Origin: Rhizomucor pusillus
Lineage: Eukaryota; Mucoromycota; Mucoromycetes; Mucorales; Lichtheimiaceae
Assembly: GCA_900175165.2 (NCBI GenBank)
Contig: FWWN02000403.1
Span: 1 to 51,507 of the forward strand
Direction: 5' to 3'
Length of the DNA: 51,507 bases
The translations under genes and the position numbers were made by a program. A model generated the notes under the pieces. It worked only from the letters and a program-made list of their open reading frames with translations, was not told where the DNA came from and searched no databases. Below, one piece after another: positions 1 to 10,068 of this stretch (within the stretch, counting starts at the first letter, position 1; each line of letters opens with the position of its first letter).

Positions 1-306
1 CTTGTCGCTGACGTTGTATCCTTTTGAATTCATGAGAAGTTCAAAAGGGTTCGTCATAGCCTCCATGGGGTCAACCGTATATGGCACAAGGTGGCATCCA
101 CCGAGCACATAGAACTTACCTTGCAGTGTATCTCGGACAATCTTGCATTCGTCGAGATCCAGCGGATTCTTGCTTGTAAGGATATCCGGATCAGGGAAAG
201 GCGAGACAGGTAATAAACTGTCAATCGCATGGACAGTAACAGTTAACAGCATGAAAGCTGCAATAGCCATCGAATTTCGCAAAGATTTGGCGCGGATTGT
301 GCCCAT
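1..306 (-). CDS. Secreted Kelch-like protein, N-terminal part (runs off left edge)
   Basis: This is an open frame of 102 codons from an ATG at 304-306 to the window edge, so only the N-terminus is visible. It begins with a basic start and a hydrophobic stretch (AIAAFMLLTVTVHA) typical of a signal peptide. The segment LLPVSPFPDPDI follows, and it resembles LVPISPYPDARV at the same place in the decayed gene at 893-1611, so the two look like relatives. GKFYVLGGCHL has the look of a Kelch blade strand (K-[IF]-Y-[VT]-[IL]-GG), suggesting a secreted beta-propeller. Inside this segment is a perfect donor-like GTAAGT (in CTG CAA GGT AAG TTC). I read through it because the Kelch-like phrase continues in frame, but an intron there cannot be excluded. 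Function and substrate are unknown. Confidence 0.5.
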   Translation of the reverse strand, partial: MGTIRAKSLRNSMAIAAFMLLTVTVHAIDSLLPVSPFPDPDILTSKNPLDLDECKIVRDTLQGKFYVLGGCHLVPYTVDPMEAMTNPFELLMNSKGYNVSDK

Positions 307-892
307 ATCGGTGTAATAGCTGAAAGCATACAAATTAGCCAATTCAAGTCAACTTGGCTCCATGACTACGATGCATAATTACCTGTTATTTTTATCCTAG
401 AATTATAACAAAAATTGGAGTAGTAAACTACAGCATCTTTTATGCTAATCGCGTAGCGGGTACAACATCAGGTTTAGAAGAAATTGCTATGACGCATAAT
501 TCTACATATCTCCCGCCCGAATTGCGTCCGATTCCGATGTTCTGAATGCTAAGCACAATCTTCCCATTGACTTAAAGTTTTCGCTGAGCTTTTTATACAC
601 TATGGTTATGCGCATCTGTGCTTTCTTGGCAAAGTGCTCGGAAATGAACTCACTTCCTAACCCTGCTTATAGTTTTAATCAGAGATCTTTGAATATTTCA
701 TATGATTCTTCTGCTTATTTAACACTTGATATGTAATCTCTTCGTCTCGACTATTTCACGCGGTGGAGGAGAACGCGTTGCAGTTCGTTCATCTTAAGAT
801 ATTCACAAGAGACCACATGGAATGCTTGTAAAAAGTCGGTATATTTATATGCTAGAATTACAGCGATGAGACAATAGGGTGTGTCCTTCTAG
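307..892. other. AT-rich intergenic stretch
   Basis: The stretch lies upstream of the left-edge gene and downstream of the decayed Kelch-like gene. I found no convincing coding frame, tRNA or repeat. It presumably carries the promoter of the leftward gene at 1-306. Confidence 0.5.
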
Positions 893-1611
893 CTACTGCT
901 GCACAACCAAAGGCGGCGATACAACGTATTTATGATTGAAGCTACAGATAGCATTTGGATTTTCTTCATCGTTACGTGCAATATCATACACATCGTGGTA
1001 TTGTTGTAGCTGCGGCTTTCGCGAAGATGATGATATCCAGATACGCGTACTTTCAGGTTTGACTTCTTTGCCGATCACAAGCAATGAATCTTCCCAGCAT
1101 ACAAGTCTGCGGATCTCAAGCGGATCTTGCACCATGATAGATTTGTCTCATTCTTGTCTTTCAACGTTGTAAACGAGTATGATATTGATTTAATATCCAT
1201 CGTAAGCACCAATGGTATATATCTTATTGCCCTTGTTGCAAGTACGCAAAGGTCCACTGAAAACAAAAGGTATTCGGTTCAAATATTTCCATTCTTTGCT
1301 TGAGGTATTGTAGGCCCACATTTCGTTACTTTGCGTATCATTAGATTCGAATTTCGGGTCGAAAAAGTAACGGTATCATCTACAAGAATGCCATACGCTC
1401 GCTCTAGAGGATACGGTGTGGTCGTCTCCAAAGTCCATTTGTCTGCCAGCATGACTTTAGCCGAGGGGCATTCATACTGGTATCCTTTGAAAACCCGTGC
1501 ATCAGGATAGGGCGAAATAGGAACTAGTTCGCCGGCAAAGACGCAGGTAGATAGCACGAGTGCCGTGATAGCCCATGTGCTGAGCATCATTTTAATCATT
1601 GTCGTCACCAA
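893..1611 (-). pseudogene. Decayed secreted Kelch-like gene
   Basis: The start at 1611 gives a signal-peptide-like N-terminus (MLSTWAITALVLSTCVFAG) followed by ELVPISPYPDAR, similar to the gene at 1-306. The initial frame runs to a TGA at 1279-1281. However, from about 1365 the adjacent frame carries the better protein: FFDPKFESNDTQSNEMW, then SSKEWKYLNRIPFVFSG and GNKIYTIGAYDGY, which are Kelch-repeat phrases. That frame is then broken by a TAA and, after ILVYNVERQE, by a TGA where Kelch proteins usually have Trp. Beyond the TGA the same frame stays open to a TAG at 893-895 (VQDPLEIRRLVCWEDSLLVIG). One frameshift and two in-frame stops, with no GT-AG pair that repairs all three, point to a pseudogene. 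A sequencing error could explain one lesion but hardly all. Confidence 0.6.
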
Positions 1612-2239
1612 ATAGGCCAGACCTGAATTAATTCAGTCAAAAGCTTTAACGAACTTAGGTTTTATATGCTGGGATTCGGGAACCCAAAGAGTTGTTCTGA
1701 AAGCCTACTGCGGATTTGTGCAACGAAAACATTCTTGTGATTCCGATGCTCTCACTCCGGCTGTATAATGCTGTTTAGATTAGTTGAGACTTTACGGTGT
1801 AGTTAAGCTTTGTAGATCGATATATTTGAGCCATAATTGCCTTTAAAACCATACATCTTAGATACCGAGCTTTGTATGAATAGCTTTGGCAAAGCCTTTT
1901 CCTTTTCTTGTGCAACTCAGGTAGTTACCATATTCGAAACAAACGTGCTGAGCTGTTGCTGGCATTGCTTAGAACAAGCCAATGTGAATAAGGTACGTGC
2001 TGCAATCTGATGCTGCCACAGTAACACAAAGCAGTATTGAGGTTCTCTTCATATGCTCAATCGATCACATTCAACGATCGACCTTTGACGCTAAGGAAAA
2101 CTGTAATTTCATACAATAGAATAATAGGATATTGTAACTCGCCTTAAAAATCGCGCGCGCCGAACGACGAGCAATAATGCATGAAGGCAACAGAAACTCC
2201 GGTTGGGATAGTCGTACTGCTTCTGTCCATTGACTCTCC
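1612..2239. other. Divergent intergenic region
   Basis: The region separates the decayed Kelch-like gene (leftward) from AP-4 epsilon (rightward). The open frames here are short and have no recognisable protein signature. I see no clear TATA box or repeat. Confidence 0.5.
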
Positions 2240-5200
2240 ATGGCAGGAATCAAGTCTTTACTAAGCTCTGAGTTCATTGCTTCAAAGCAGAGCACAGAGT
2301 TTTACCACTTTGTGAAGCGACTGGCTGATGCAAATAGCAAGGCGGTAATTGTCCCTGAAGGAACATATTTGGAACAGTGGAGATCTAACAGCAAGTCATG
2401 GCAGGAGGAACATTCCATCGTGACTCAAGAGCTGAAAGATATTGCGGATCATATTGGGCTGCCTGATATATCTTCGGTAATTTTTAAGAAACTATGTGCA
2501 AATCACACCGATATCTAAATGATTTCCGTTCTCTGACCAGGCACGGATGAATGATTTTTTCATGCGGCTCATTTACTGTCATATGCTCGGGTACGAGGTG
2601 GACTTTGGAACGATATATGCCATAATGTCTTCTCGGAGCGCCGAAACGCGCGCTCAGCGACAAGTTGGTACAATGTCCTTAAAGACTTTGGATTTGACTA
2701 TTCTCATTTGCTTATTGCTCTGAATCAAGCATATCTGGCATGCACTCTGTTCTTCAAACCGCAAGATGAAGTTGGAATACTGTGGATCAACACACTGATA
2801 CGAGTAAGTCTTCGTATGGATCTCATCCTTGTAACTGCACGTTTCTCACCATTGTTAACCAGGATCTCAAGAGCGCGGATTATGAAGATAGATGCTGTGC
2901 ATTAACAGCAGTTTGTTACATTGATCACAAAGAATTGCAGGAAGCTGTGTTACCAAGCGTTTTGTCATGTACGGACTTCCCAAAGTAAGGCGTGCTACGG
3001 TTGTTTTGAATTTCTTAAATCACATGAAAACTACCAAATTCTTGTAGGCAGATAGTCAGGAGGAAAGCTGTGGCGGCGCTGTTCTGCATTAGTCAATACA
3101 TACCTGAAAGTTCAAAGGTGGTGATACCAGAGTTAAAGAAGGCTTTGCTGGACAAGGATGTAAGCGTGGTCTTTACTGCACTGTCCGTATGGAAGCAAAT
3201 TATTTCGGCAAGTAGGCATGATAATTTTGGACTGTTCCATAAAATCTAACCACACGCTACTTGTAGAAAGATGCAGAGAACTACGAGGAGTTGATTCCAA
3301 TTTTTGTTGAGATTATGAACCAGATATTGGAAAGACGTATTCATCGCTCCAACTTTTACCACGGAGTACCGGCACCTTGGGCACAAGTCTCTATTTTGCA
3401 GATATTTTGTTCCTATCTTTACCACGGTTTAGGGTAAGTCAAGACATGTTGCGTAGGATGGTCATAGACATAATGTGATGCATATTTGCGTATATAGTTC
3501 TCAGCAAGAGCTTTATGCCATCGCGGTTCAGGCGCTAACTCAAGTCGAACGCAAAGTGGATGCAGCCTACGGTAAACCGAATGCTATACAAATGTTTCTA
3601 ATCGATCAGTTTATTTATTTGCATTGAAGGCATTATCCTCGAATGTATCAGGCTTTTGAGCAGTATGGATACGTTGTTCTTGGAAAGCATGATATCCACC
3701 ACAGAAAACGATCCCTTTTCCATACTCGATAGATTTTTATCGTCGGCGAATCACAATCTCAAATATCTTGGATTACGGGGACTTGAGTGTGTTCCATTTT
3801 CGCTGTGGCACGACGATTGGAAAGATGGGGTGCTCTTAGCAAATGCAGTGGAGCAAGGAAAAGATGACGAGACTGTTGTTCTAAAGGTAAAAAAAAATAT
3901 GGAATTACGCAAAAAGGCAGCATCGTATTAAATGCATCAAAGGCTTTGAAACTTTTAGACAATGTATCGAGCGATGGGGATACAGACAAATTGTGTAAAA
4001 TCTCTGAGAAAATCCTTGAAGCTTTGAGAACCACATCGAAGCTAGCTCCATCGTTAAATACTGAAATTGCTACCTGGCTTCTGCACAAAATTGGAGAAAA
4101 ATATCCTTTTTACATGGATTACATTTGCGCCACTTGATTCTCGCTTGAAATCTTTAACTCATTGTAAACAGCGGCGGAACCTCGCAAGAATCCATGGACT
4201 ATAGGTACAATGATTTCTTCCATAGCAGCCACGAACCGCAATATGCGTGGCAGCCACGAAGTTGCAAAAGCCTGCCAATATATACGAGAAAGTACGAGAT
4301 ATTTTACGTGTATGCTTTGCCCTCAAATCACTAACCTTGATCACTTTTATAGCTTTGGAGAATGAAGTGGAAGATACTTGTCTGCGTGATATTGCCGTTG
4401 ATGCATTTTACAAGGTTCTATCGAGCAACGCTGTTGGCGATCTTGACCCAATATTACTCGAGTTAGCACTTCAGGTAATCTTCACAATATGTAAAGTTGC
4501 ATGAGACCGTCTGGATAGCTTAGTCAGAAATATATTTGTAGAATCTTGGCCAATATGGATACCTATCCGCGTCACACTCTGAAGGGGATATCATGCATCA
4601 ACTTTTGAAATGGGTTTCTGGTACAAACGGTATGACTGCATAGCGCCCGATAGTAAATATCTGGATAGCGAACTGACGAGTCTACATATAGACGAGCACC
4701 TGTTACTATGCGGTTTGGAGGCGACCAAAAACTGTATGAGTAGATCGAAGATTTGGTTGACAGATATGGAACCGATCCTTGCAGACATCATCCGACGATC
4801 ATCTTCCTTAGAACTCCAGCATGTGCGTAAGCAGCTCAACTATGTGCATGGAGGATGCTAACAGGAGAAAGTAGATTTCCAAAGAATTGAATGACATGAT
4901 TCAAGATAGGGAATTCGAAAAAATAATTTCCAATGCAAATAGCAGCATCTCTCGGGAACCTCTCAAGGTATAATTTGGAGTTTCTAATCGTAAAGCCTGC
5001 TCGCCAACCCCTCATAAATTCTGCAAATGTAGCTCTATGCCAATCCTAACAGACCACAAATACCTGGACGCTACGCCGAATCTGCTAGCTGTAAGTCAAC
5101 TTGTAAAATACAATGTGCACGATGTCCTTGCATACTCAAACTTGATGTAGCAGGAGCATATCCAAAAGGTCCTCTAGAGACTATCAAGGAAGTTAGCCAC

Positions 5201-5821
5201 TGGGCAAGTAAACGCACAGTTGGGCCTCTCATACGGAGCAGTTCTAAATTGCAAAGGTAATACCGAATGCAAGCGTCGTTTGACTGCTCCCGTCACCTAA
5301 TCAAACTCACATACTATACAGTCCGTCTATGCAGATATCAGCGGCATCATCAAGAGCTTTAAGCCCGAGTATGGAGCCATCCCGTAACGCTGCATGGCGA
5401 GGAAATCAGGTAAGATGCCTAAAGTATTTGCAACAGCGTAAATTTCTGGACTTGCTAAACTTTTAATGACCAGGAATCTTTAGTCTCCAGTTTGATGGCA
5501 TTGGAGTTGGATGACAGCTTTGAAGACATACCACGACTGGATACTGAAAGCTTTGGCAGACTCTGGCTTGATTACGAACACGAGATTAAGTTTACCCTAG
5601 ATACACGGACAGAGGATGCGCAGCAAGTTGCATCTGCCATCAACCGGCAGTGGGGCACCTACACTGTCCAGATCATTGCTAATGAAGTAATAGCTGCAAC
5701 TTTGTCGCCATCGCCTTTGTTGCTTCATGCAGCAATCATGGCATCAGGCAGCGCCAGTGTAACCATGAGGGCATCCTCAGAGTCCAAACTGCCAAATGTA
5801 CATTATTTGAGTGAACTGTAA
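2240..5821 (+). CDS. AP-4 adaptor complex subunit epsilon (multi-exon)
   Basis: This is the large subunit of the AP-4 clathrin-independent adaptor, which sorts cargo at the trans-Golgi network. The start MAGIKSLLSSEF leads, after an intron, into KSWQEEHSIVTQELKDIADH and then RMNDFFMRLIYCHMLGYEV, the hallmark of the epsilon/gamma/alpha adaptin trunk. Further family phrases in order are IVRRKAVAALFCISQYIP, HGVPAPWAQVSILQIFCSYL, GIILECIRLLSSM, NHNLKYLGLRGLE and LGQYGYLSASHSEGD. VPAPW and YCxMLGY favour epsilon over the other large adaptins. The C-terminal ear-side exon (5492-5821) has TESFGRLWLDYEHEIKF and ends at TAA 5819-5821. More than ten introns of ordinary GT-AG type are needed. One example is a 56-nt intron ending TCAAAG at about 3942, which joins VVLK to ALKLLDNV. 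Exact borders in 4130-4350 and 4860-5460 are uncertain. The gene looks intact and faces MCM1 tail to tail. Confidence 0.85.
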
Positions 5822-6438
5822 ACTTTTTTTGTCGTCTTCAATGTACTAGCCCTGTTTTACCCTTTTCTTGATTTCAATGCTATGTTGCAATGTGCTGAGG
5901 CATAATGCGAACGCAACCAGTATAATATTCGCGTATATCAAGCAGTTTGGTTATCAAATATCCCGTACGCACACTAGACGCTAGCTTTCGAAAAAGGTGG
6001 AAGATACGCTCCTTCCAAAAATGGAAGTAACATCTGCCCATCGTTAATCGTCAGAAATGCTTTGTAATACACTGAATCTCAATTGACATTGTAATTGTCA
6101 CGTAGGAGCTCCTAAAAGTCTTCTTACATCGATACATGGCCTATACCATTGGAAACAAAGGGACTATCTCAAAGCTTTACAGATATTTAATTCGAGGAGA
6201 CACACAAAGGAGACTAGTTAAACTGCATCGTTTCTTTTTTCATACATATTTGGAAGGTAGTAAACAAACAGTTTCAAAAAAAAAAAAAGAAACGGGTATC
6301 CTATACATTGTTCTTTCCCCTTGATTGTTCTCTCCATATTTTCTGATGCTTCCTTAATATTGAAAGAAGCTCGTGGAACAGGGTTGATGACATTCAAAGA
6401 TAAAATTTTGCGTGGTCTACCGAGATATAGATGTTCGT
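5822..6438. other. Convergent 3' intergenic region
   Basis: This holds the 3' flanks of AP-4 epsilon and the MADS-box gene. A 62-codon frame starting at 6136 is AT-rich, includes a poly-A run near 6278, and shows no family feature. I see no gene here. Confidence 0.5.
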
Positions 6439-7043
6439 TTAGCTTGCATAGGAAGACTCTTCTTCACCGGGCCCATCTTGAGCATTCAAGCACGCTTGTA
6501 TAAGGTTCTTGCCTTCCGGTTTCGTGACGAGAGGTTGGAGTTTCGGTGTAGTGAATGTGTATACGAGCCCTGTCTCTGATACGACCAAAAGAAGTACCTG
6601 AGTTCCTGTCAGAGTGCTCAACTCATACGCCTGTGGCAAGGTGAATATCAGTCTGCTGCTGCTATTGCTGCTGCGGAACTCGTCAATTTTTCACCGGTCA
6701 CTGAAGCCATTACCTTCTTCATAATTCCTGCTTTGCGTTTAGAAAACGTGATATGGCGTCTGGTCTTGTCTGTAATGTACTCGATCTTGATTTTGCGTCT
6801 AACAGCATGCTTGTTCTTCGCCGGTGTCTTCTTATGGCCCTCGTCGTCTTCGTCATCATCTTCTGCTTGAACATTGTCAAACACGATGGAGTCCGTTCCA
6901 GAATTTGGCATGGATGGTGCGTTGTGAGTAGGAATTGAAGGATCAAACGAGTTACGATTTAGAGACATAGCAGTGGCAGGTAAAGGAGCACCAAGATAGT
7001 CGCTGTGAGGTTTAGATTCGCTACTTTGACCACCAAGCGTCAT
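6439..7043 (-). CDS. MCM1: MADS-box transcription factor, Mcm1/SRF type
   Basis: Two exons (6714-7043 and 6439-6630) are joined over an 83-nt GTAATG...CCACAG intron and give 173 residues. The N-terminal third is Ser/Pro-rich with an acidic patch (AEDDDEDDEGHKK). The MADS domain follows: KIKIEYITDKTRRHITFSKR, KAGIMKKAYELSTLTGTQVL, then LLVVSETGLVYTFTTPKLQ. This is the SRF-like (type I) version, including the RRHITFSKRK DNA-contact helix and the ETGLVYTF dimer strand. The SAM-type extension EGKNLIQACLNAQD matches yeast Mcm1. In fungi such factors work with partner proteins in cell-type, cell-cycle and osmotic-stress transcription. The C-terminus ends 11 residues after NAQD, shorter than the Gln-rich tail of yeast Mcm1. 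It lies 156 bp downstream of the Skn7-type gene on the same strand. Confidence 0.92.
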
Positions 7044-7199
7044 TTGTGTACGCGATTAGTTTGGACAAGCAGAAAAGTAAAAGGCATTGATCGGGAAATC
7101 AAGCTTTACCATTTTTAGGCTTTTGGAAAAACGAAAGGGGTCGGGCAAGGAGCATGGACTATACAGAATGATTGGAAAGTATAAGAAAAAGCTTCAAGT

Positions 7200-9321
7200 T
7201 TAATCTGTAGATGTAGTAGCTGTTGTCGCTGATGTAGTATTGGCTGCAGGTGAAAGGCGCGCGCGCTTCGAGTGGTAAGTTTCACCAACCTCCTCGATCG
7301 CAGACACATTGCCGTGGTTATTGTTGCTATTTACAAAAACTTGCCATCGACGGGTATTTTGTTGCTGAGTTGTTGCTTGGGGAATAGATTGAGACGGCAT
7401 GGAGTCAATGAACGATGATGATATGATAACTGGCGGTGCTGCAATAGGTTGGTCTGTAGTCGGTTGCGAAGGTATACTAGGTTGAAAGTTTATCAACATA
7501 GAGCCAGGTCCCACCGAAGCTGCCTGGTCATTTCGTAGTGTTATTGATTGTTTTCCTTTGTCGTTTCCTTGAAAAGACGAGAGATCATTGATATAGTTTT
7601 GCCTAACTGCCTTTAAATGTGCACAGTAACGCTCAAGTAGTTTGCGTAATGTCCGCTCATCTAGAGGCTTGGGCAGGATATCTGTCATGCCAGATAGGAT
7701 ATACTCGTGCACATCCTGATCTGTTGTGTTTGCTGTCATGGAAATGATCGGTGTCCACGTGTCATACTGTCTAATGTTTCGCGTGGCTGATATACCATCC
7801 AGTTTTGGCATCATTATATCCTATAAAGGTTCGGTTTCATCAAAATGAGAAAAGATCTGCAGGGAAATATGGGGAAACCGCCGAGATTGTAATGCTATAC
7901 ATACCATCAACACAAGGTCGTAGGAGCCTGAGCCTAATTTGGTGATGGCTTCGAGGCCATCAACTGCTACGTCAATGGTGCATCCAGCAACCTGCAGTAA
8001 CTTTGTTGACAGACGACGGAAGATAAGATCGTCATCGACGACTAGGACTCTCGGTGGTATCGACCAGGCGGTTCCAGTCATTTTTGGCTGCGGAATCAGT
8101 TGCGGGACAGCTATATTAGTGATTCCGGAAACTGGTAACGTATTTGGTCCAGCAAAATCGTGGTTCTGTTGTTTGATAGGTTGTACTTGGTATCCATCAG
8201 CGTTCATTTGTGCTTGTTCAACCATCTGCGTCATTCGTTGAATTTGACCATTGTTGGCTTCAGAAACACTCTGATAAGTCTCCAGAAGCTTTTTCATTTC
8301 GCTGGAGCCCATCAACTCGAAACCTGGATCACAAAATGTTAACAAATGCATGCGCTGTAATTAAATACGTGGTTTTTGTTTTACCATCTGTCGATATATT
8401 GCCTTTGGTAACGCGTTGTGCAATGTCCCTAACCAATTCATCTTGTGCTGCCAAATTGGCGCGGAATTGATTTATCGCATTCAAGACTGCTGTGTATTTT
8501 GTGTCACATTCTTGCAAACGTCTTTCCATCGAATTTTGCACCTTTTGAAGGTGCTGGACCTGGTCCTGCAGTTTGTCGGCCATTGCAGCAAAGTCGCAGG
8601 ATGCTGCTATCAAGGATGACTGTCGGTTTTCGTTATTCTCTGACGATGAACGGACGTTGGCATCGGTTATACCCGATCCAGCTTGACGTGCTGCTGCGAT
8701 TTTTCCGGCAGCTTTCCTCTGGAGACGAAAATATATTTAGATCATTGCTATTTACATATTCATATCCCGTTTACTTTACTTTAATACCCTCCAGGAGGTC
8801 TTTTCGGTTGATCTTGAAATTCGGATGCTGGAACTCCCATGCCTGTGCAGAGTGTGAGCATTTCCAATCCATGGATGAAGCGATATGCACATGCAAAATA
8901 ACTTGCCTGGTCGCCATATACACGCCGTCGTCGATCGTCGGGGTTTCGGACCTTGTGGAAGTCGTACTTGTTAAGTTGTCGAACAAAGCTTGAGAAGTTC
9001 GAGTGCTTGAAATGACTGGGCAAAATGACCTTGGAGAACTCGCTCGGATCTTTGACAACAAAAGTATCCCCTTTCGGGCCCCAGCAGAATATATGCGGAT
9101 ACGCGCATTCCTCAAGCATGCTGATGAATAGTGGCAAATTAGATCTGGCGCATTCAGGTACATTGGGAGATCACGTTATACTACCAAAACAACTTCTTTA
9201 CAAAGTCTGGTATGCCGCCTTGGTGGTTTCCCTTTTTATGCGCTGGAGCAGCAAGACTATTGTATTCATTGTCGGCTATACTCGATTGCAACGTCGAATG
9301 GGTTTCCTCCACATTTATCAT
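7200..9321 (-). CDS. SKN7: Skn7-type HSF / response-regulator transcription factor
   Basis: Six exons (9185-9321, 8907-9120, 8780-8842, 8385-8718, 7905-8323, 7200-7820) give 595 residues. An HSF-type DNA-binding domain spans about residues 35-135 ([65 protein letters not shown]). A basic linker and a coiled coil rich in heptads follow ([20 protein letters not shown]). The C-terminal receiver domain carries [13 protein letters not shown], the phospho-acceptor Asp in [13 protein letters not shown], and the late Thr and Lys in PIISMTANT and ILPKPLDE. This domain order is that of yeast Skn7 and fission yeast Prr1, nuclear end points of a histidine-kinase phosphorelay in oxidative and cell-wall stress. 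Intron 2 (8843-8906) starts GCAAGT instead of GT. Only this splice restores the conserved DQAWEF. Confidence 0.93.
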
Positions 9322-10068
9322 ATTGGTGCTGGATAGACTGGTCCGATTGTTCTGTCTGTTTAGGTATGATACGAACAGAAGTGTACAGTAAAAAGAAATA
9401 TCGAAGGATTCAGACAGAAAATCAAGAAAAAAAAGAGAAAAGGTCGCCCTGGGCTAAAGTACAGAGGATGTCTGGACTCCGACGCCAACATTTTCCACCA
9501 GGGATAAGCGTCTGAAGGCATTATTCACAAATTTGTCAATTGATTCTCTCAAGTACGACTTATTGATCTCTTCGTTTTCTTTATGCAATTACACAATAAT
9601 TTTTGTTTTTCATCAATTGTTTGCTTGCTGTAGGCAATGGATGAGTACTTTTTTTCTCCAACTGAAGAGTGAGTCATTAATCGGCTCTCACCAGTTCCCT
9701 GTCAACTTGACAGTTCATTTGAATATATTATCTCATATTTGGCAGAGTTATATATGCGTCCAACAAAGTTTGTTTGCTCATTGTTGAAATGTTTCAGAAT
9801 TGTCTACTAAGTTGCGATCTTTTTATCCTTGACGGATGATACCGTCAGCTAGGTCAAGCTGCTTTTGCGACTTGCATACGGGCAGACTAAAGTGCAAAAG
9901 TGCCTCGTTGTCTGAGAAAAAAATGTGACATTGATGCTTTCAAAGAGCTAACCAAGCGCAAAAGTCATGTAAAAGTACAACAAGATAATTTATTGAATAC
10001 AGTTAAAAAGTAAAGATAGAGATACAGTACCGTAACACGTAGATAAGTCGGGAACAGGGAGTATTCCT
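9322..10068. other. Intergenic: SKN7 promoter side and mucorpepsin 3' flank
   Basis: The region lies upstream of the leftward SKN7 gene and downstream of the leftward mucorpepsin gene. It contains A-rich tracts (around 9420-9440) and no coding frame with a recognisable signature. The short plus-strand frame 9533-9787 looks like chance. Confidence 0.5.

Noticed and set aside
3887..3942. Apparent frameshift in AP-4 epsilon after VVLK
   Set aside because: It is explained by a 56-nt GT-AG intron ending TCAAAG, which joins VVLK to ALKLLDNV in frame.
6136..6324. 62-codon plus-strand frame
   Set aside because: AT-rich with poly-A-derived lysines, and located between two convergent gene ends.
8445..8993. 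182-codon plus-strand frame
   Set aside because: It is antisense to SKN7 exons and one intron.
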